Source: Verrucomicrobiaceae bacterium UBA7681 (GTDB taxonomy: Bacteria; Verrucomicrobiota; Verrucomicrobiia; Verrucomicrobiales; Verrucomicrobiaceae). From it: DNA of 45,328 nt. The notes beneath the pieces are model-generated. The model did not search any database. It saw only the letters and a list, made by a program, of their open reading frames with translations, and was not told where the DNA came from. A program made the translations under genes and the position numbers. Where the stretch lies: NCBI GenBank assembly GCA_002482965.1, contig DLGZ01000080.1, positions 232,750 to 278,077 on the forward strand, in the 5' to 3' direction. Positions 16,636 through 25,384 of the stretch are shown piece by piece. Numbering within the stretch: the stretch's first letter is position 1; the number at the start of each line of letters is the position of its first letter.

Positions 16636-17772
16636 TTACAGATTTGGCAGCGTGTAGGTGCCGGTGCGGAGGAATTGATCCACATTTTTGGGCAGGATCA
16701 CGACGGGCTGGATTTCATAGGAGAGCTGCGGTTTGAAGGTGTTGTCGCTGCGCATCTTAGTGATGATGTGGAGGGCGAGATCGACGAGGGCTGGCTGAAC
16801 GACGGAGGCGTCGATCTCACCGATACGGACGAGTTCGAGGCCGCGTTTCTGGCCGGAGAGTCCGTCGGTGCCGACAATGATGACGGATTCACGCTGGCCG
16901 GCGGTTTCGGCGGCTTTGGCAGCGCCGATGGCCATGGCATCGCTTTGGGCGTAAATGGCGTCGAAATTTTTCTGGAGATTGAAGGCTTCGGTGGTGCACT
17001 TGGTCGCATTCTCGGTGCTCCAGTCTGCCGGGGCGTCATGGACGAGGATGACGCCGGACTGGGTGCGCAGACCTTCGCTGAAACCTTCTGCGATCTCATT
17101 GGTGGAGTAGCTGTCTGCCGTGCCACGGAGCTGGACGACGCGGCCGGTGATTTCGGTGCGTTTTTCTTCGGCGGCTTTGCGTTTGAGGGCGTCGATGATG
17201 GTGTCTGCGGCCAGGCGGCCGACTTTGCGCTGATCGCTGAACACGACACTGGCGCAGCCTTCATTGAGCATGCGTTTGTCGAGGCCGATGACGATGATGC
17301 CATGGGTTTGTGCTTCGACAATGAGGGCTGCAACGGCAGGGGGATCGATGGGGTTGATGATGATGGCGGCGGGCTTGGCGGCGATGGCCTGACGGAACTG
17401 TTCGATCTGCTGGGTGCTGCTGCCGGCGGCGTCGCTGGTGGTGAGCTGGTAGCCGATCTTCCTGCTGACGAGCATGGCGAGGCCATTGCGCTGGAATTCC
17501 TGCATGGCGATGCGTGCGTCTGGCAGCAGCAGGATGATTTGAGCGCGTTCATCTTTGGCGGCGAGACCGGTGGTGGCAAGAATGCCGGGGGGGGGGATGG
17601 CGTTGGCAGGTGGGGACGGGGCGCTTTCCGGCTGGGCCGCTTTTTTCTGGGTTTGTTTTTCCAGATCGCTGACTGCTTTTTGCACATCCGTGCCATCCGA
17701 CGGATCGCAGGCGGCTAAAAAGAAGAGCATGCCAAAAAAGAGGGCGACGTGTCGAGTGCAGGAGAACATCAT
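16636..17772 (-). CDS. RbsB-like periplasmic substrate-binding lipoprotein
   Basis: A 378-residue sugar-binding-type protein (Peripla_BP_4, RbsB/LacI fold). The N-terminus is a lipoprotein signal with lipobox LAAC (Cys22). A Pro/Ala/Gln-rich linker to about residue 70 follows, then the two-lobed domain. Typical segments are PAAIIINPIDPPAVAALI, GIIVIGLDKRM, VVFSDQRKVGRLAADTIIDA, FDAIYAQSDAMAIGAAKA and VIIVGTDGL. Such proteins usually feed an ABC importer, but no permease or ATPase is adjacent. A sensing role or a distant transporter is possible. A second ATG directly follows the first. Its only clear operon partner is the YdjY gene downstream. Confidence 0.87.
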   Translation of the reverse strand: MMFSCTRHVALFFGMLFFLAACDPSDGTDVQKAVSDLEKQTQKKAAQPESAPSPPANAIPPPGILATTGLAAKDERAQIILLLPDARIAMQEFQRNGLAMLVSRKIGYQLTTSDAAGSSTQQIEQFRQAIAAKPAAIIINPIDPPAVAALIVEAQTHGIIVIGLDKRMLNEGCASVVFSDQRKVGRLAADTIIDALKRKAAEEKRTEITGRVVQLRGTADSYSTNEIAEGFSEGLRTQSGVILVHDAPADWSTENATKCTTEAFNLQKNFDAIYAQSDAMAIGAAKAAETAGQRESVIIVGTDGLSGQKRGLELVRIGEIDASVVQPALVDLALHIITKMRSDNTFKPQLSYEIQPVVILPKNVDQFLRTGTYTLPNL

Positions 17773-18072
17773 GGTAAATGGTATTGTAGGCTTCGAAATC
17801 AGACTTGCACAAGCCTGAGATGTTCACGAAATCCCCACCCGTCTTTTGCTTGCACTCTGACGGGATTGCCCCAGACTCCGCCCTCCCTGCCCCCGAACCT
17901 ATAGCCATGAGCCACAAAATAAAGACTGCAGCCGCCTGGAGCTGCATGTGTCGTTTGAAGACGGAATTTTCCGCAGAGTGACGTCTTTTCGCTACTTTCT
18001 GCGAATCCCTGCTTGATGCGAAGGGTGTTTTGCTGATAAAACTTTTAAATATAGGAACAACCAGTCCACATA
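17773..18072. other. Divergent promoter region between the RbsB-like gene and the pilus-like locus
   Basis: Three hundred bases separate divergent genes, so promoters for both directions should lie here. The AT-rich end before the plus-strand gene has TTTGCT (18028-18033) and TATAGG (18050-18055) spaced by 16 bases. That is a possible sigma-70-like pair but only a weak match. No gene is convincing in this stretch. Confidence 0.4.
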
Positions 18073-18705
18073 ATGAAATCCATCAGCTTGATTCTCGCAT
18101 CTCTTCTCCTTGCCAATGTCCTTCAGGCACAAGCTCCGGCGACGGGTGAAAAAATGCCCGGGGTGAAAATAAGGATCAAAGGGGTGGATGTGCAAGAACA
18201 GCCGACGCCGATGCTCACCGTGAGCAATATCCAGATGAAGCGCTGGACTCCGAAAAACTGGATCGAGCTGGATGTGGAGTTTGACATCAAGCTTCCTGAA
18301 ATAGCGGGCGGAAGAAAGGGCACCTATGCGGGAATGCAGCTCACCATTTACGTGGCGCTGAATCACATGACGAAGGATAACAAGCGTGAGGTGATCACCG
18401 GCACGCTGGATCTGGTGGACATTCCGGCTGATGAACCCTGCCACGCCCTGGCCTACATCTCCCCCGCCACGCTGAAATCTATTTTCCAAAAAGACTTTGT
18501 GACCGCCTCAGCCGACATTCAGGGCTGGGGAGTCGAATTTGTGGCTGAAGGCAAAGTGATTGCGGCAAAGTCGAGCTTGGGCAACAAGCCCTGGTGGGAG
18601 GTCAAAGAGTCTTTCGCCATGCTGCAGGGAATGCTGCTGAATAAGATGCAGACGCCCTTTGCAAATGTTTTCGGTGACTACGATGTGCCGGTCAAAGCCA
18701 AATAA
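18073..18705 (+). CDS. Amuc_1102-like exported protein
   Basis: A 210-residue protein with signal peptide MKSISLILASLLLANVLQAQ, so it is periplasmic or exported. The rest is predicted mostly beta (GVKIRIKGVDV, NWIELDVEFDIKL, AGMQLTIYVALNH, EVITGTLDLVDI), with two short helices at the end. I do not recognise a general Pfam domain. The call rests on its place as first gene of a five-gene set that matches Akkermansia Amuc_1102-1098 in order and size. The next gene follows after 53 bases. Its role in the pilus-like assembly is not known. Confidence 0.75.
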   Translation: MKSISLILASLLLANVLQAQAPATGEKMPGVKIRIKGVDVQEQPTPMLTVSNIQMKRWTPKNWIELDVEFDIKLPEIAGGRKGTYAGMQLTIYVALNHMTKDNKREVITGTLDLVDIPADEPCHALAYISPATLKSIFQKDFVTASADIQGWGVEFVAEGKVIAAKSSLGNKPWWEVKESFAMLQGMLLNKMQTPFANVFGDYDVPVKAK

Positions 18706-18758
18706 GCACAGCCGTACCGTCAGTTTCCATTAGATCAGCGATTTTCACCTTATCCAGC

Positions 18759-20510
18759 ATGGCAGACCCAAACAGCATTGCAGTCATCAGTCTTGGCTCC
18801 CAGCGTGTCAGCGGAGCATTTTTCGGCAAGACGTCGGGAGGGGACCTTATCCTGAAGCGGTATGAGATCATTGAGCTGGACGGTGATCCTTCGATGGACG
18901 TCAGCCGCGTGTCTCAGTTGAAAATGGCGCTGCAGGAGCTCGTCTCCAAGGTGAAGATCAAGGGCTTGAAGGCATGGTGTGCCGTTCCGGGCCACCCGGT
19001 GTTCAGCCGTTTTGTGAAGCTGCCGCCCGTGCATGGGGACAAGCTGGCGCAGATTGTTGAATTTGAAGCGCGGCAGAATGTGCCATGGCAACTGGATGAA
19101 GTTTCCTGGGACTACGAGGTGGTCAGCAAGTCAGATTTGGGCGAAATCGAAGTGGTGCTGGCCGCCATGAAATGTGAGCCGCTGAACGAGATGCACCAGG
19201 AAGTTGCTTCCTGTGGCGTCAAAGTGGTGGGGATGGATGTGGGCCCGCTGGCGCTGTACAACGCTTTCCGTTACAGCTATCCGGATGTGGATGAGCCTGC
19301 TTTGATCGTGGACATGGGCGCCCGCTCAACCAACTTGGTGTTTGTTGAAGGGGATCGCTTTTTCACGCGCAATCTGCTGGTCGGCGGTGCCGCAGTCACC
19401 AATGCGATTGCCAAGGAGTTCGGCATTCCCTTTGCTGAGGCGGAGCGCCAGAAACGTTCCCAGGGCTTTGTTGCCCTTGGTGGAGCGGTGGAAGACCACC
19501 CGGATGAAGGCGTCAATGCCATGTCCAAGGTGATGCGCAATTCGATGACGAGGCTGCATGCGGAGATCATGCGGACGATCACCTTTTACCGCAGTCAGCA
19601 GGGTGGCAGCGCGCCGAAGCGCGTCTTCCTCGCAGGTGGCGGATCGTCGGCAGGATACATTGCGGAATTTTTTGCGGAAAAACTGAAGCTGCCCGTGGAA
19701 GTCTATAACGGACTGCGTGGTGTGCAGACTGATCGCGGGGTGAGCGCGGATGCCGCCCAGGTGGATGCGCCCGTGCTTGGAGAGCTTGTGGGGCTGGCCT
19801 TGCGGGGCATGGGCTCCTGCCCGTGCGAAATTGAGCTTGTTCCTGAGGCGCTGGCTGCTTCGCGCGACGCTGCGCGACGTGCACCGGCCTTGGTTCTGGC
19901 CGGGCTCTGCCTCATGGGTGCGCTGGCTGCCTCGATCATCTGGTTCAAGAGCGCGACTGCGGTGGTTGAAGAACGTTCTGCCAAGCTGCAGGGTGAAAGT
20001 GCGCAGCTGACCAAGCTGGCTGATGACATCCGCCAGCTTGACGCCAGGCAGGAAGCTCTGCGTCTGCGCAGCGTGCAACTGGAGCAGGCGGTGACCGACC
20101 GCTCCTGGTGGGCTCATCTGCTCAATGATCTCAATCAGCAGTTCGACAATGATCTCATCTGGCTGCCTGTCATTGAAGTGCTCAAGGATGGCAAGCCCAT
20201 CACGAAATCGCTTTGGGGCGGTGATGAGAATGCACCGAGGCCGGCCGCCAGCGCCACCGGCAACGGGGTGCAAGCCGCACCGGTTTACACACTGCGCCTG
20301 CGGGGCCTGTATCGTAAAAACGACATGGGTGAGCAGAAGGTGGTGTATGATTTTGCCGCCAAGCTGGCGAAAATGGACGCCTTTGACACGCCAGACTTTG
20401 AAAAGAAACGCGATACCTATGTGAAGGTGGACAGTGGCGTGGATGAAGAGCGCTACGCCTATCACTTCGAAATTAAAATGCCTCTGCGCAATCCTCTGCA
20501 ATTTCAATAA
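18759..20510 (+). CDS. pilM: PilM-like pilus assembly protein fused to a PilN-like part (Amuc_1101-like)
   Basis: A 583-residue protein. Residues 1-360 form the actin-like PilM domain: IAVISLGSQRVSGAFF at the start, KAWCAVPGHPVFSRFVKLP, VEFEARQNVPW, ALIVDMGARSTNLVF (about 178-192), RNLLVGGAAVT and RVFLAGGGSSAGYIAEFF. A membrane helix follows (about 376-396, VLAGLCLMGALAASIIWF), then a coiled coil (about 397-450) and a C-terminal beta/alpha part. PilM alone is about 350 residues. The extra half has the plan of PilN (TM, coiled coil, ferredoxin-like domain), so this is a natural PilM-PilN fusion. It would form the cytoplasmic and inner-membrane base of the pilus-like machine. The Amuc_1100-like gene follows after 6 bases. 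Confidence 0.88.
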   Translation: MADPNSIAVISLGSQRVSGAFFGKTSGGDLILKRYEIIELDGDPSMDVSRVSQLKMALQELVSKVKIKGLKAWCAVPGHPVFSRFVKLPPVHGDKLAQIVEFEARQNVPWQLDEVSWDYEVVSKSDLGEIEVVLAAMKCEPLNEMHQEVASCGVKVVGMDVGPLALYNAFRYSYPDVDEPALIVDMGARSTNLVFVEGDRFFTRNLLVGGAAVTNAIAKEFGIPFAEAERQKRSQGFVALGGAVEDHPDEGVNAMSKVMRNSMTRLHAEIMRTITFYRSQQGGSAPKRVFLAGGGSSAGYIAEFFAEKLKLPVEVYNGLRGVQTDRGVSADAAQVDAPVLGELVGLALRGMGSCPCEIELVPEALAASRDAARRAPALVLAGLCLMGALAASIIWFKSATAVVEERSAKLQGESAQLTKLADDIRQLDARQEALRLRSVQLEQAVTDRSWWAHLLNDLNQQFDNDLIWLPVIEVLKDGKPITKSLWGGDENAPRPAASATGNGVQAAPVYTLRLRGLYRKNDMGEQKVVYDFAAKLAKMDAFDTPDFEKKRDTYVKVDSGVDEERYAYHFEIKMPLRNPLQFQ

Positions 20511-20516
20511 AGCATC

Positions 20517-21500
20517 ATGGACTGGATACGTGAAAACAAACCATTGGCCGCCATTCTTGGCGTTATCGTCGTGGGCTCGCTGGCCCTTGGCTATCTGCTG
20601 TTTGATGCCTGGAGCGTCTATTCTGAAACCAAGGATGGCTACCTCGGCCTGGGCGGTCAGGTGGCCGGCCTGAACGGGTCGAGGCTGGCACCTACAGATG
20701 CCAATCTCAAGGCCAAGCAGGCGGTGGTGGATGAGTATGCCTCATTGGTGAACACTCTTGGAAAAACGGTGCTCATTCTTCAGCCGCCGGTTGTGCCGAT
20801 CAATGACATTGAGTTTCAAGAAAAGCTCAAAACCAAGATTTCTGAAATCCGGAAGGATGTGCAGTCGAAAATGCAGATACCTGCTGAATTTGCCTTCGGC
20901 TTTGATGACTATACCCACACGCTGCCTAAATCCGCCGCAGCTGCCACCGAGCTTTCCGGCTATCTTGACGCGATGGATGAGCTGATGAAGCTTTTCTTGA
21001 AGTGTGGGGTGAAGTCGTTGGATCTGCTGGAGCGCTCCAAGCTGCCCGTGGAGGCAGCAACCGCAGCGCCATCCCCGCAGGGAAACAACAATGCAGGGAT
21101 GCAGATGCGCGGGCAGGCTGATGCCGGTATTTTTGAGAAGCGTCAGATTTCGGTGGTTTTGACCTTGGATCAGGGGCCGTTGCAGCTGCTGATCAGCCGT
21201 CTTACCAACCCGACTGACATGCCCTATTTCACCAGCCTGCGCCTGCTGCGCATTGAGAATCAGCGTCAGGACGGACCGTTGCATTCGGAAGTCATGCTGC
21301 CGACTCCTGAGGTGGTAAACCCGAATGCTGTCAAAACGGAGGAAGCTCCAACGGATGAGATCAAGGCGCCACCTCCGGCGTTTGTGGATGCCATTCCGGT
21401 CTTTGGCGATGAGCTCCTGAAGGTCAGGCTCGAAATTGATCTGGTTAAATTTTTGGATGCCGCCGCAGGGATTGCTGCCCAGGCTCCTGCCGGACGTTGA
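20517..21500 (+). CDS. Amuc_1100-like membrane-anchored pilus-locus protein
   Basis: A 327-residue protein with an N-terminal membrane anchor (MDWIRENKPLAAILGVIVVG, about residues 8-30), a coiled-coil-like helix (about 35-90), two ferredoxin-like parts and a Pro/Ala/Glu-rich region near 265-285. It matches what I recall of Akkermansia Amuc_1100: the WI..NKP start, a FQ.(E/N)LK segment, a CG near the middle followed by a PVE-type sequence, a domain ending in (L/V)R(I/L).N.R, and a final V.LNLV-like strand. Amuc_1100 is an Akkermansia envelope protein that signals to the host through TLR2, but here the organism looks free-living and a structural PilO-like role is more likely. The PilM-like gene is 6 bases upstream and the Amuc_1099-like gene 38 bases downstream. 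Confidence 0.85.
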   Translation: MDWIRENKPLAAILGVIVVGSLALGYLLFDAWSVYSETKDGYLGLGGQVAGLNGSRLAPTDANLKAKQAVVDEYASLVNTLGKTVLILQPPVVPINDIEFQEKLKTKISEIRKDVQSKMQIPAEFAFGFDDYTHTLPKSAAAATELSGYLDAMDELMKLFLKCGVKSLDLLERSKLPVEAATAAPSPQGNNNAGMQMRGQADAGIFEKRQISVVLTLDQGPLQLLISRLTNPTDMPYFTSLRLLRIENQRQDGPLHSEVMLPTPEVVNPNAVKTEEAPTDEIKAPPPAFVDAIPVFGDELLKVRLEIDLVKFLDAAAGIAAQAPAGR

Positions 21501-21538
21501 TCTCACTTTAATAAAATCCGCAGCCTTAAAGCACCACC

Positions 21539-22534
21539 ATGCAGAACAGACAGGGCAACTACGAAAAAACCATTCTGATCATTTCCTCCCTCCTCGCTAT
21601 TGGGGTGGCAGTGTTTCTGATCCTCGAATCGCAAGGATTGGAGGAGAGTCTTACCCTGCCGCAGGGGTTCTCCAAGAATGACTTGAATGCACCCGCCAGC
21701 CAGAAGGTGATAGATGCCACTGAAACCATGAAGAAAAAGTATTCATGGCTTTCGCCGGTGCGAAATCAGAAGGCAGTGCCATTGAACAAATCGGTGATGT
21801 TGGTGATGAAGGACGGGAAACTGTTCGACCTTCTGCTGCCGGAGCCCAAACTCCGTGAGCCGATGACCAACCTCTTTCTCACTGGAGATCTGACGAAGAG
21901 CCCACCGGAAGCACAGCTTCCCTACATCTTTTCTCCCAATGTTGGACAGCTGGATGCGGACAACGACGGGTTCTCCAACTTGGAAGAGTTCAATGCCAAG
22001 ACCGACCCCCGGGATGCAAGCTCAATGCCGCCCTACACCGACAAACTGTTTCTGATCAGGCGCATCAGCCATGACTACATTCTGCTGTTGAAAGGCGGCA
22101 GCGGCGGCACCTTCCAGATTCAGCGTCTGGTGCCAACCAAGAGCAGCGTTTTCAAACCAATGAACGAACCGTTTGGTTTTGCGAAGGGTGAAATCCGCTT
22201 CCAAATTCTCTCCAGCCGGACAGATACCATTGTGCATCCGAAGTTTGGTCCCAAGGAGATTTCCATTCTGAAGATGCTCGATATGTCCACGCAGAAGGAA
22301 TTTGAACTGGTGGAGGGCACGGAGGTGAACCTGGCGGATTATGAGGCCGAGTTCGAATTTCGCTGGAAGAAGCGTCAGATCATCCCTGGAGTCAAAGAGG
22401 GGGGCACGTTCCAGCTTCCTGGCTTGGGCAAGACATTCTACATCCTCAAATTGGAAGAAACCAAAGCCGTCATTTCACCTCTCGGTGTGGATGGTAAACC
22501 CACGAAGGAAACCATCGAAATTAAGCAGGGCTAA
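21539..22534 (+). CDS. Amuc_1099-like membrane-anchored protein with calcium-loop motif
   Basis: A 331-residue protein with one N-terminal membrane helix (about residues 10-29, ILIISSLLAIGVAVFLIL); the remainder lies in the periplasm. Residues about 138-162 read LDADNDGFSNLEEFNAKTDP, a calcium-binding loop of the thrombospondin-3/EF-hand-like type often seen in exported proteins of these bacteria. The C-terminal half is beta-rich with two similar sub-parts (FQIQRLVPTKSSVFKP and FQLPGLGKTFYILKLEET). Its place between the Amuc_1100-like and secretin genes fits Amuc_1099. It may connect inner membrane and secretin as PilP does, but that is inference from order and topology. Confidence 0.8.
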   Translation: MQNRQGNYEKTILIISSLLAIGVAVFLILESQGLEESLTLPQGFSKNDLNAPASQKVIDATETMKKKYSWLSPVRNQKAVPLNKSVMLVMKDGKLFDLLLPEPKLREPMTNLFLTGDLTKSPPEAQLPYIFSPNVGQLDADNDGFSNLEEFNAKTDPRDASSMPPYTDKLFLIRRISHDYILLLKGGSGGTFQIQRLVPTKSSVFKPMNEPFGFAKGEIRFQILSSRTDTIVHPKFGPKEISILKMLDMSTQKEFELVEGTEVNLADYEAEFEFRWKKRQIIPGVKEGGTFQLPGLGKTFYILKLEETKAVISPLGVDGKPTKETIEIKQG

Positions 22535-22634
22535 GCCCCTCGCTATTTTCACCCGGCCGAAAAATTAACTCGCCAAAGTTCGCCCTTTTCTGTTACTAAT
22601 CTCTCTTTACCACAAAATACTGTCAGTTTGCCTT

Positions 22635-25268
22635 ATGACCCATCACTCTCGTCTGGTGTTCAACCTTTCCCTTCTCGTTTTGACTGCGGCTACGCCATCG
22701 ATCATGGCCCAAAGTCAAAGTACCGTCTCTGGAATGGCCAATCGCGAAATCGCACGCCGCTATGCCCGCATTGAAGATGCACGCACCGCCATGGACCGCG
22801 GTGACAAAATGTTCAGTGAGGGGGATTACGATGGTGCGCTTACCTCATATAAAAGCGCCATCGATTCTCTGCCGAATGCGGCATTGACCCGGGACTGGCT
22901 GGACCTGGCTCAGCTCAAGTACGCTGATTGCAGCGTGGTGGTTGCTCAGGAGCGTGCCAAGGCCGGCAATTACAAGGAGTCCCGGCAGTTGCTGGAAGGT
23001 GCCATGGTGTATATTCCGGGGCATAAAGGTGCTGCGGCTTTCTTGAAGCAGCTTGAAGATCCAGATCGCTGGCCGCCCGCGCTCACAGCCGATCACGTGA
23101 CCAACGTGAGCAAAGTTCAGGCCGGGCTTCTGCTGGGAAACAGCTCCGTTGAAATCGGCAACTATGATAGTGCCATTTCGCAGTATCAGGATGTTCTGCG
23201 GACTGACCCTTACAATAGCGCCGCCCGCCGCGGCATGGAGAATGCTGAACGCAAGCGTCAGGCCTATTTCAAGACCGCCTATGACCATCAGCGTGCCAAA
23301 ATGCTGACCCAGGTGACTGAGTCATGGGAGGACAAGGTGCCGGTGCAGGGGCAGACTGTTATCTATGATTATGGTGTGGGCCGCAGCCCTGGTGCGTATC
23401 TGACCGAAAAAATGAACAAGATCATTTTTCCGACGGTGCAGTTTGAGGGTGCGACCATTGAAGAGGCCATTGAATACCTGCGTATCAAAAGCCGTGACTT
23501 GGACACCTTCACGGATAAAACCGGGGTCAAGGGGGTCAATATCATTCTCCGCATGGGCGATGCTCCTAGCAATGCGTCCATCAGCCTTGACTTGAAAGAT
23601 GTGCCGATGTCTGAGGCGCTTCGTTATGTGACCGAACTTGCGCAGATGAAATACAAGGTGGAAGCGCATGCCGTCCTGGTGGTGCCTATTTCCGAAAACG
23701 CCAGCGAGATGTATACCCGCAGCTATCGCGTGCCGCCGGATTTCTTGAGCTCAGGCGGTGGAGATGCAGGTGGTGGTGCTGCTCCAGCGGCTGCGGCAGA
23801 CCCATTTGCTGCTGGTGCTGGCGCTGCAGCGGGTGGCGGCAGCGGTTTGATCACGAGAAAGACAGCCCGGCAGATTCTTGAAGCGTCTGGGATCGTCTTT
23901 CCAGAGGGTGCCTCGGCAAGTTACAATCCTGCCAATTCACAATTGGTGGTCAGAAATACCCAGCCGAATCTGGATCTGGTGGAAGCCTATGTGGAGTCCA
24001 TCACAAGACTGGCCCCCAAGATGGTGGTCATCACTTCCAAATTTGTCGAAGTGACTCAGAAAAACACGGAGGAGCTTGGCTTTGACTGGCTTCTGGGTGG
24101 AATGGGCGTGGGCAATGCCTTCATTGGTGGAGGTAGCTCTGGCAATGGCAATGCGTATGATGCCGCCAACTACCCATTCGGCTCAAACTTGGTGCTTCCT
24201 GGTTATACAATCGGTACTCAACAGGTGTTTCCGAACATTCCGACGACCGGCGCTATTGCAGGTCTGATTCCATCGGGTGCTGTCGATGCAACCACACTCC
24301 AGCCCGCATTCCCCTATGGTGGAGGACCCATCACTTCTGGAAACCGCAGTGGCGGATATGCGATCAGCAACAGCAGCATTGACAATCTTCTGACGACGGG
24401 TTCAACCACCGCCACCACCAGCGTGGCACCGGGCATTTTCTCCACGGCGGGTATTTTCTCCGATCCGCAGTTCCAGAATGTGATTCGCGGCCTGAGCCAG
24501 AAAAAAGGCGTGGATTTGATGAGCGCCCCAAGCGTGACAACGAAGAGCGGCACTCGTGCCACGATGGAAGTGACGCGTGAATTCATTTACCCAACGGAAT
24601 TTGATCCTCCTCGTCTTCCTCAGGGTGGTGGTGGTCTCAGCGTTGGTGGTGGTGGCGGCGGCGGTCAGCAGATTGCCACTCCGACGACCCCGACGGCCTT
24701 CGAAATGCGCCAGACCGGTGTTCGCCTTGAGGCTGAACCTACAGTTGGTGCTGATGGCAATACCATTGAACTGACCTTGGCTCCGGAAGTGGTGGAGTTT
24801 GATGGATTCATCAACTATGGCTCACCCATTCTGTCGCCTTCCAGCCAGTCGGTGCTGCCTATTCAGCTCACTGGTCTCAACGCCGGAACAGCCTACGTTC
24901 CTCTCTCCCAGCCAGAACGTCTGATCACCCCCAACATCATCAATCAGCCGGTGTTCTCGGTGCGTAAGGTGACCACAGGTGTTTCCATCTGGGATGGACA
25001 GACAGTAGCTCTCGGCGGCCTGATCCGCGAAGACGTGCAGGATGTGCAGGACAAAGTGCCGATCCTTGGCGATCTGCCCTTCATTGGGCGTCTGTTCAAG
25101 AGTGAGTCTGAGCAGCACTACAAGCGGAACCTGATGATCTTTGTGACGGCCCATTTGATTGACCCATCGGGTCAGCGGATCAAGCCTGTCAATGGCGGAG
25201 CAACACCTGACGCAGTCGTCGGAGCTGGCGCTGGTGGGAACCCACTCCTGCCGCCTGTGACTCCTTAA
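22635..25268 (+). CDS. Outer-membrane secretin of type II/IV pilus family (Amuc_1098-like)
   Basis: An 877-residue secretin. A signal peptide (to about residue 26) is followed by TPR-like helices (about 50-205, including MFSEGDYDGALTSYKSAIDS and GNYDSAISQYQDVLRTDPYN), an STN/N0-like domain (about 268-350), and a Gly/Ala-rich linker (about 372-405). Next comes an N-module (ARQILEASGIVFPEGASAS) and the secretin core. The C-terminal signature is clear: VRKVTTGVSIWDGQTVALGG and VPILGDLPFIGRLFKSE (about 805-822). It should assemble into a ring in the outer membrane. The TPR front and N-module are unlike classical PilQ but fit Verrucomicrobiota members. A strong terminator follows at 25296, so it is the last gene of the locus. 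Confidence 0.95.
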   Translation: MTHHSRLVFNLSLLVLTAATPSIMAQSQSTVSGMANREIARRYARIEDARTAMDRGDKMFSEGDYDGALTSYKSAIDSLPNAALTRDWLDLAQLKYADCSVVVAQERAKAGNYKESRQLLEGAMVYIPGHKGAAAFLKQLEDPDRWPPALTADHVTNVSKVQAGLLLGNSSVEIGNYDSAISQYQDVLRTDPYNSAARRGMENAERKRQAYFKTAYDHQRAKMLTQVTESWEDKVPVQGQTVIYDYGVGRSPGAYLTEKMNKIIFPTVQFEGATIEEAIEYLRIKSRDLDTFTDKTGVKGVNIILRMGDAPSNASISLDLKDVPMSEALRYVTELAQMKYKVEAHAVLVVPISENASEMYTRSYRVPPDFLSSGGGDAGGGAAPAAAADPFAAGAGAAAGGGSGLITRKTARQILEASGIVFPEGASASYNPANSQLVVRNTQPNLDLVEAYVESITRLAPKMVVITSKFVEVTQKNTEELGFDWLLGGMGVGNAFIGGGSSGNGNAYDAANYPFGSNLVLPGYTIGTQQVFPNIPTTGAIAGLIPSGAVDATTLQPAFPYGGGPITSGNRSGGYAISNSSIDNLLTTGSTTATTSVAPGIFSTAGIFSDPQFQNVIRGLSQKKGVDLMSAPSVTTKSGTRATMEVTREFIYPTEFDPPRLPQGGGGLSVGGGGGGGQQIATPTTPTAFEMRQTGVRLEAEPTVGADGNTIELTLAPEVVEFDGFINYGSPILSPSSQSVLPIQLTGLNAGTAYVPLSQPERLITPNIINQPVFSVRKVTTGVSIWDGQTVALGGLIREDVQDVQDKVPILGDLPFIGRLFKSESEQHYKRNLMIFVTAHLIDPSGQRIKPVNGGATPDAVVGAGAGGNPLLPPVTP

Positions 25269-25295
25269 TAGTCCCAATCTCATCTTTATAACCAT

Positions 25296-25338
25296 CATCA
25301 GGCAGGATTGCGTCAAGCATCCTGCCTGATGTGTTTTT
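25296..25338 (+). terminator. Intrinsic terminator of the pilus-like locus
   Basis: A perfect 13-bp stem, CATCAGGCAGGAT/ATCCTGCCTGATG (25296-25308 and 25319-25331), has a 10-base loop and is followed by TGTTTTT. It lies 28 bases after the secretin stop. It also overlaps the upstream GTG at 25331 of the next frame, which argues for the coaE start at 25385. Confidence 0.92.
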
Positions 25339-25384
25339 AGCGACAGGCAATTGCAGATGGGCCGAGCACCGGCCATTTACTTCG

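Noticed and set aside
18073..25268. Complete type II secretion or type IV pilus system
   Set aside because: No assembly ATPase, platform protein, pilin or prepilin peptidase is in the window. Only PilM/N-like, anchor and secretin parts are present.
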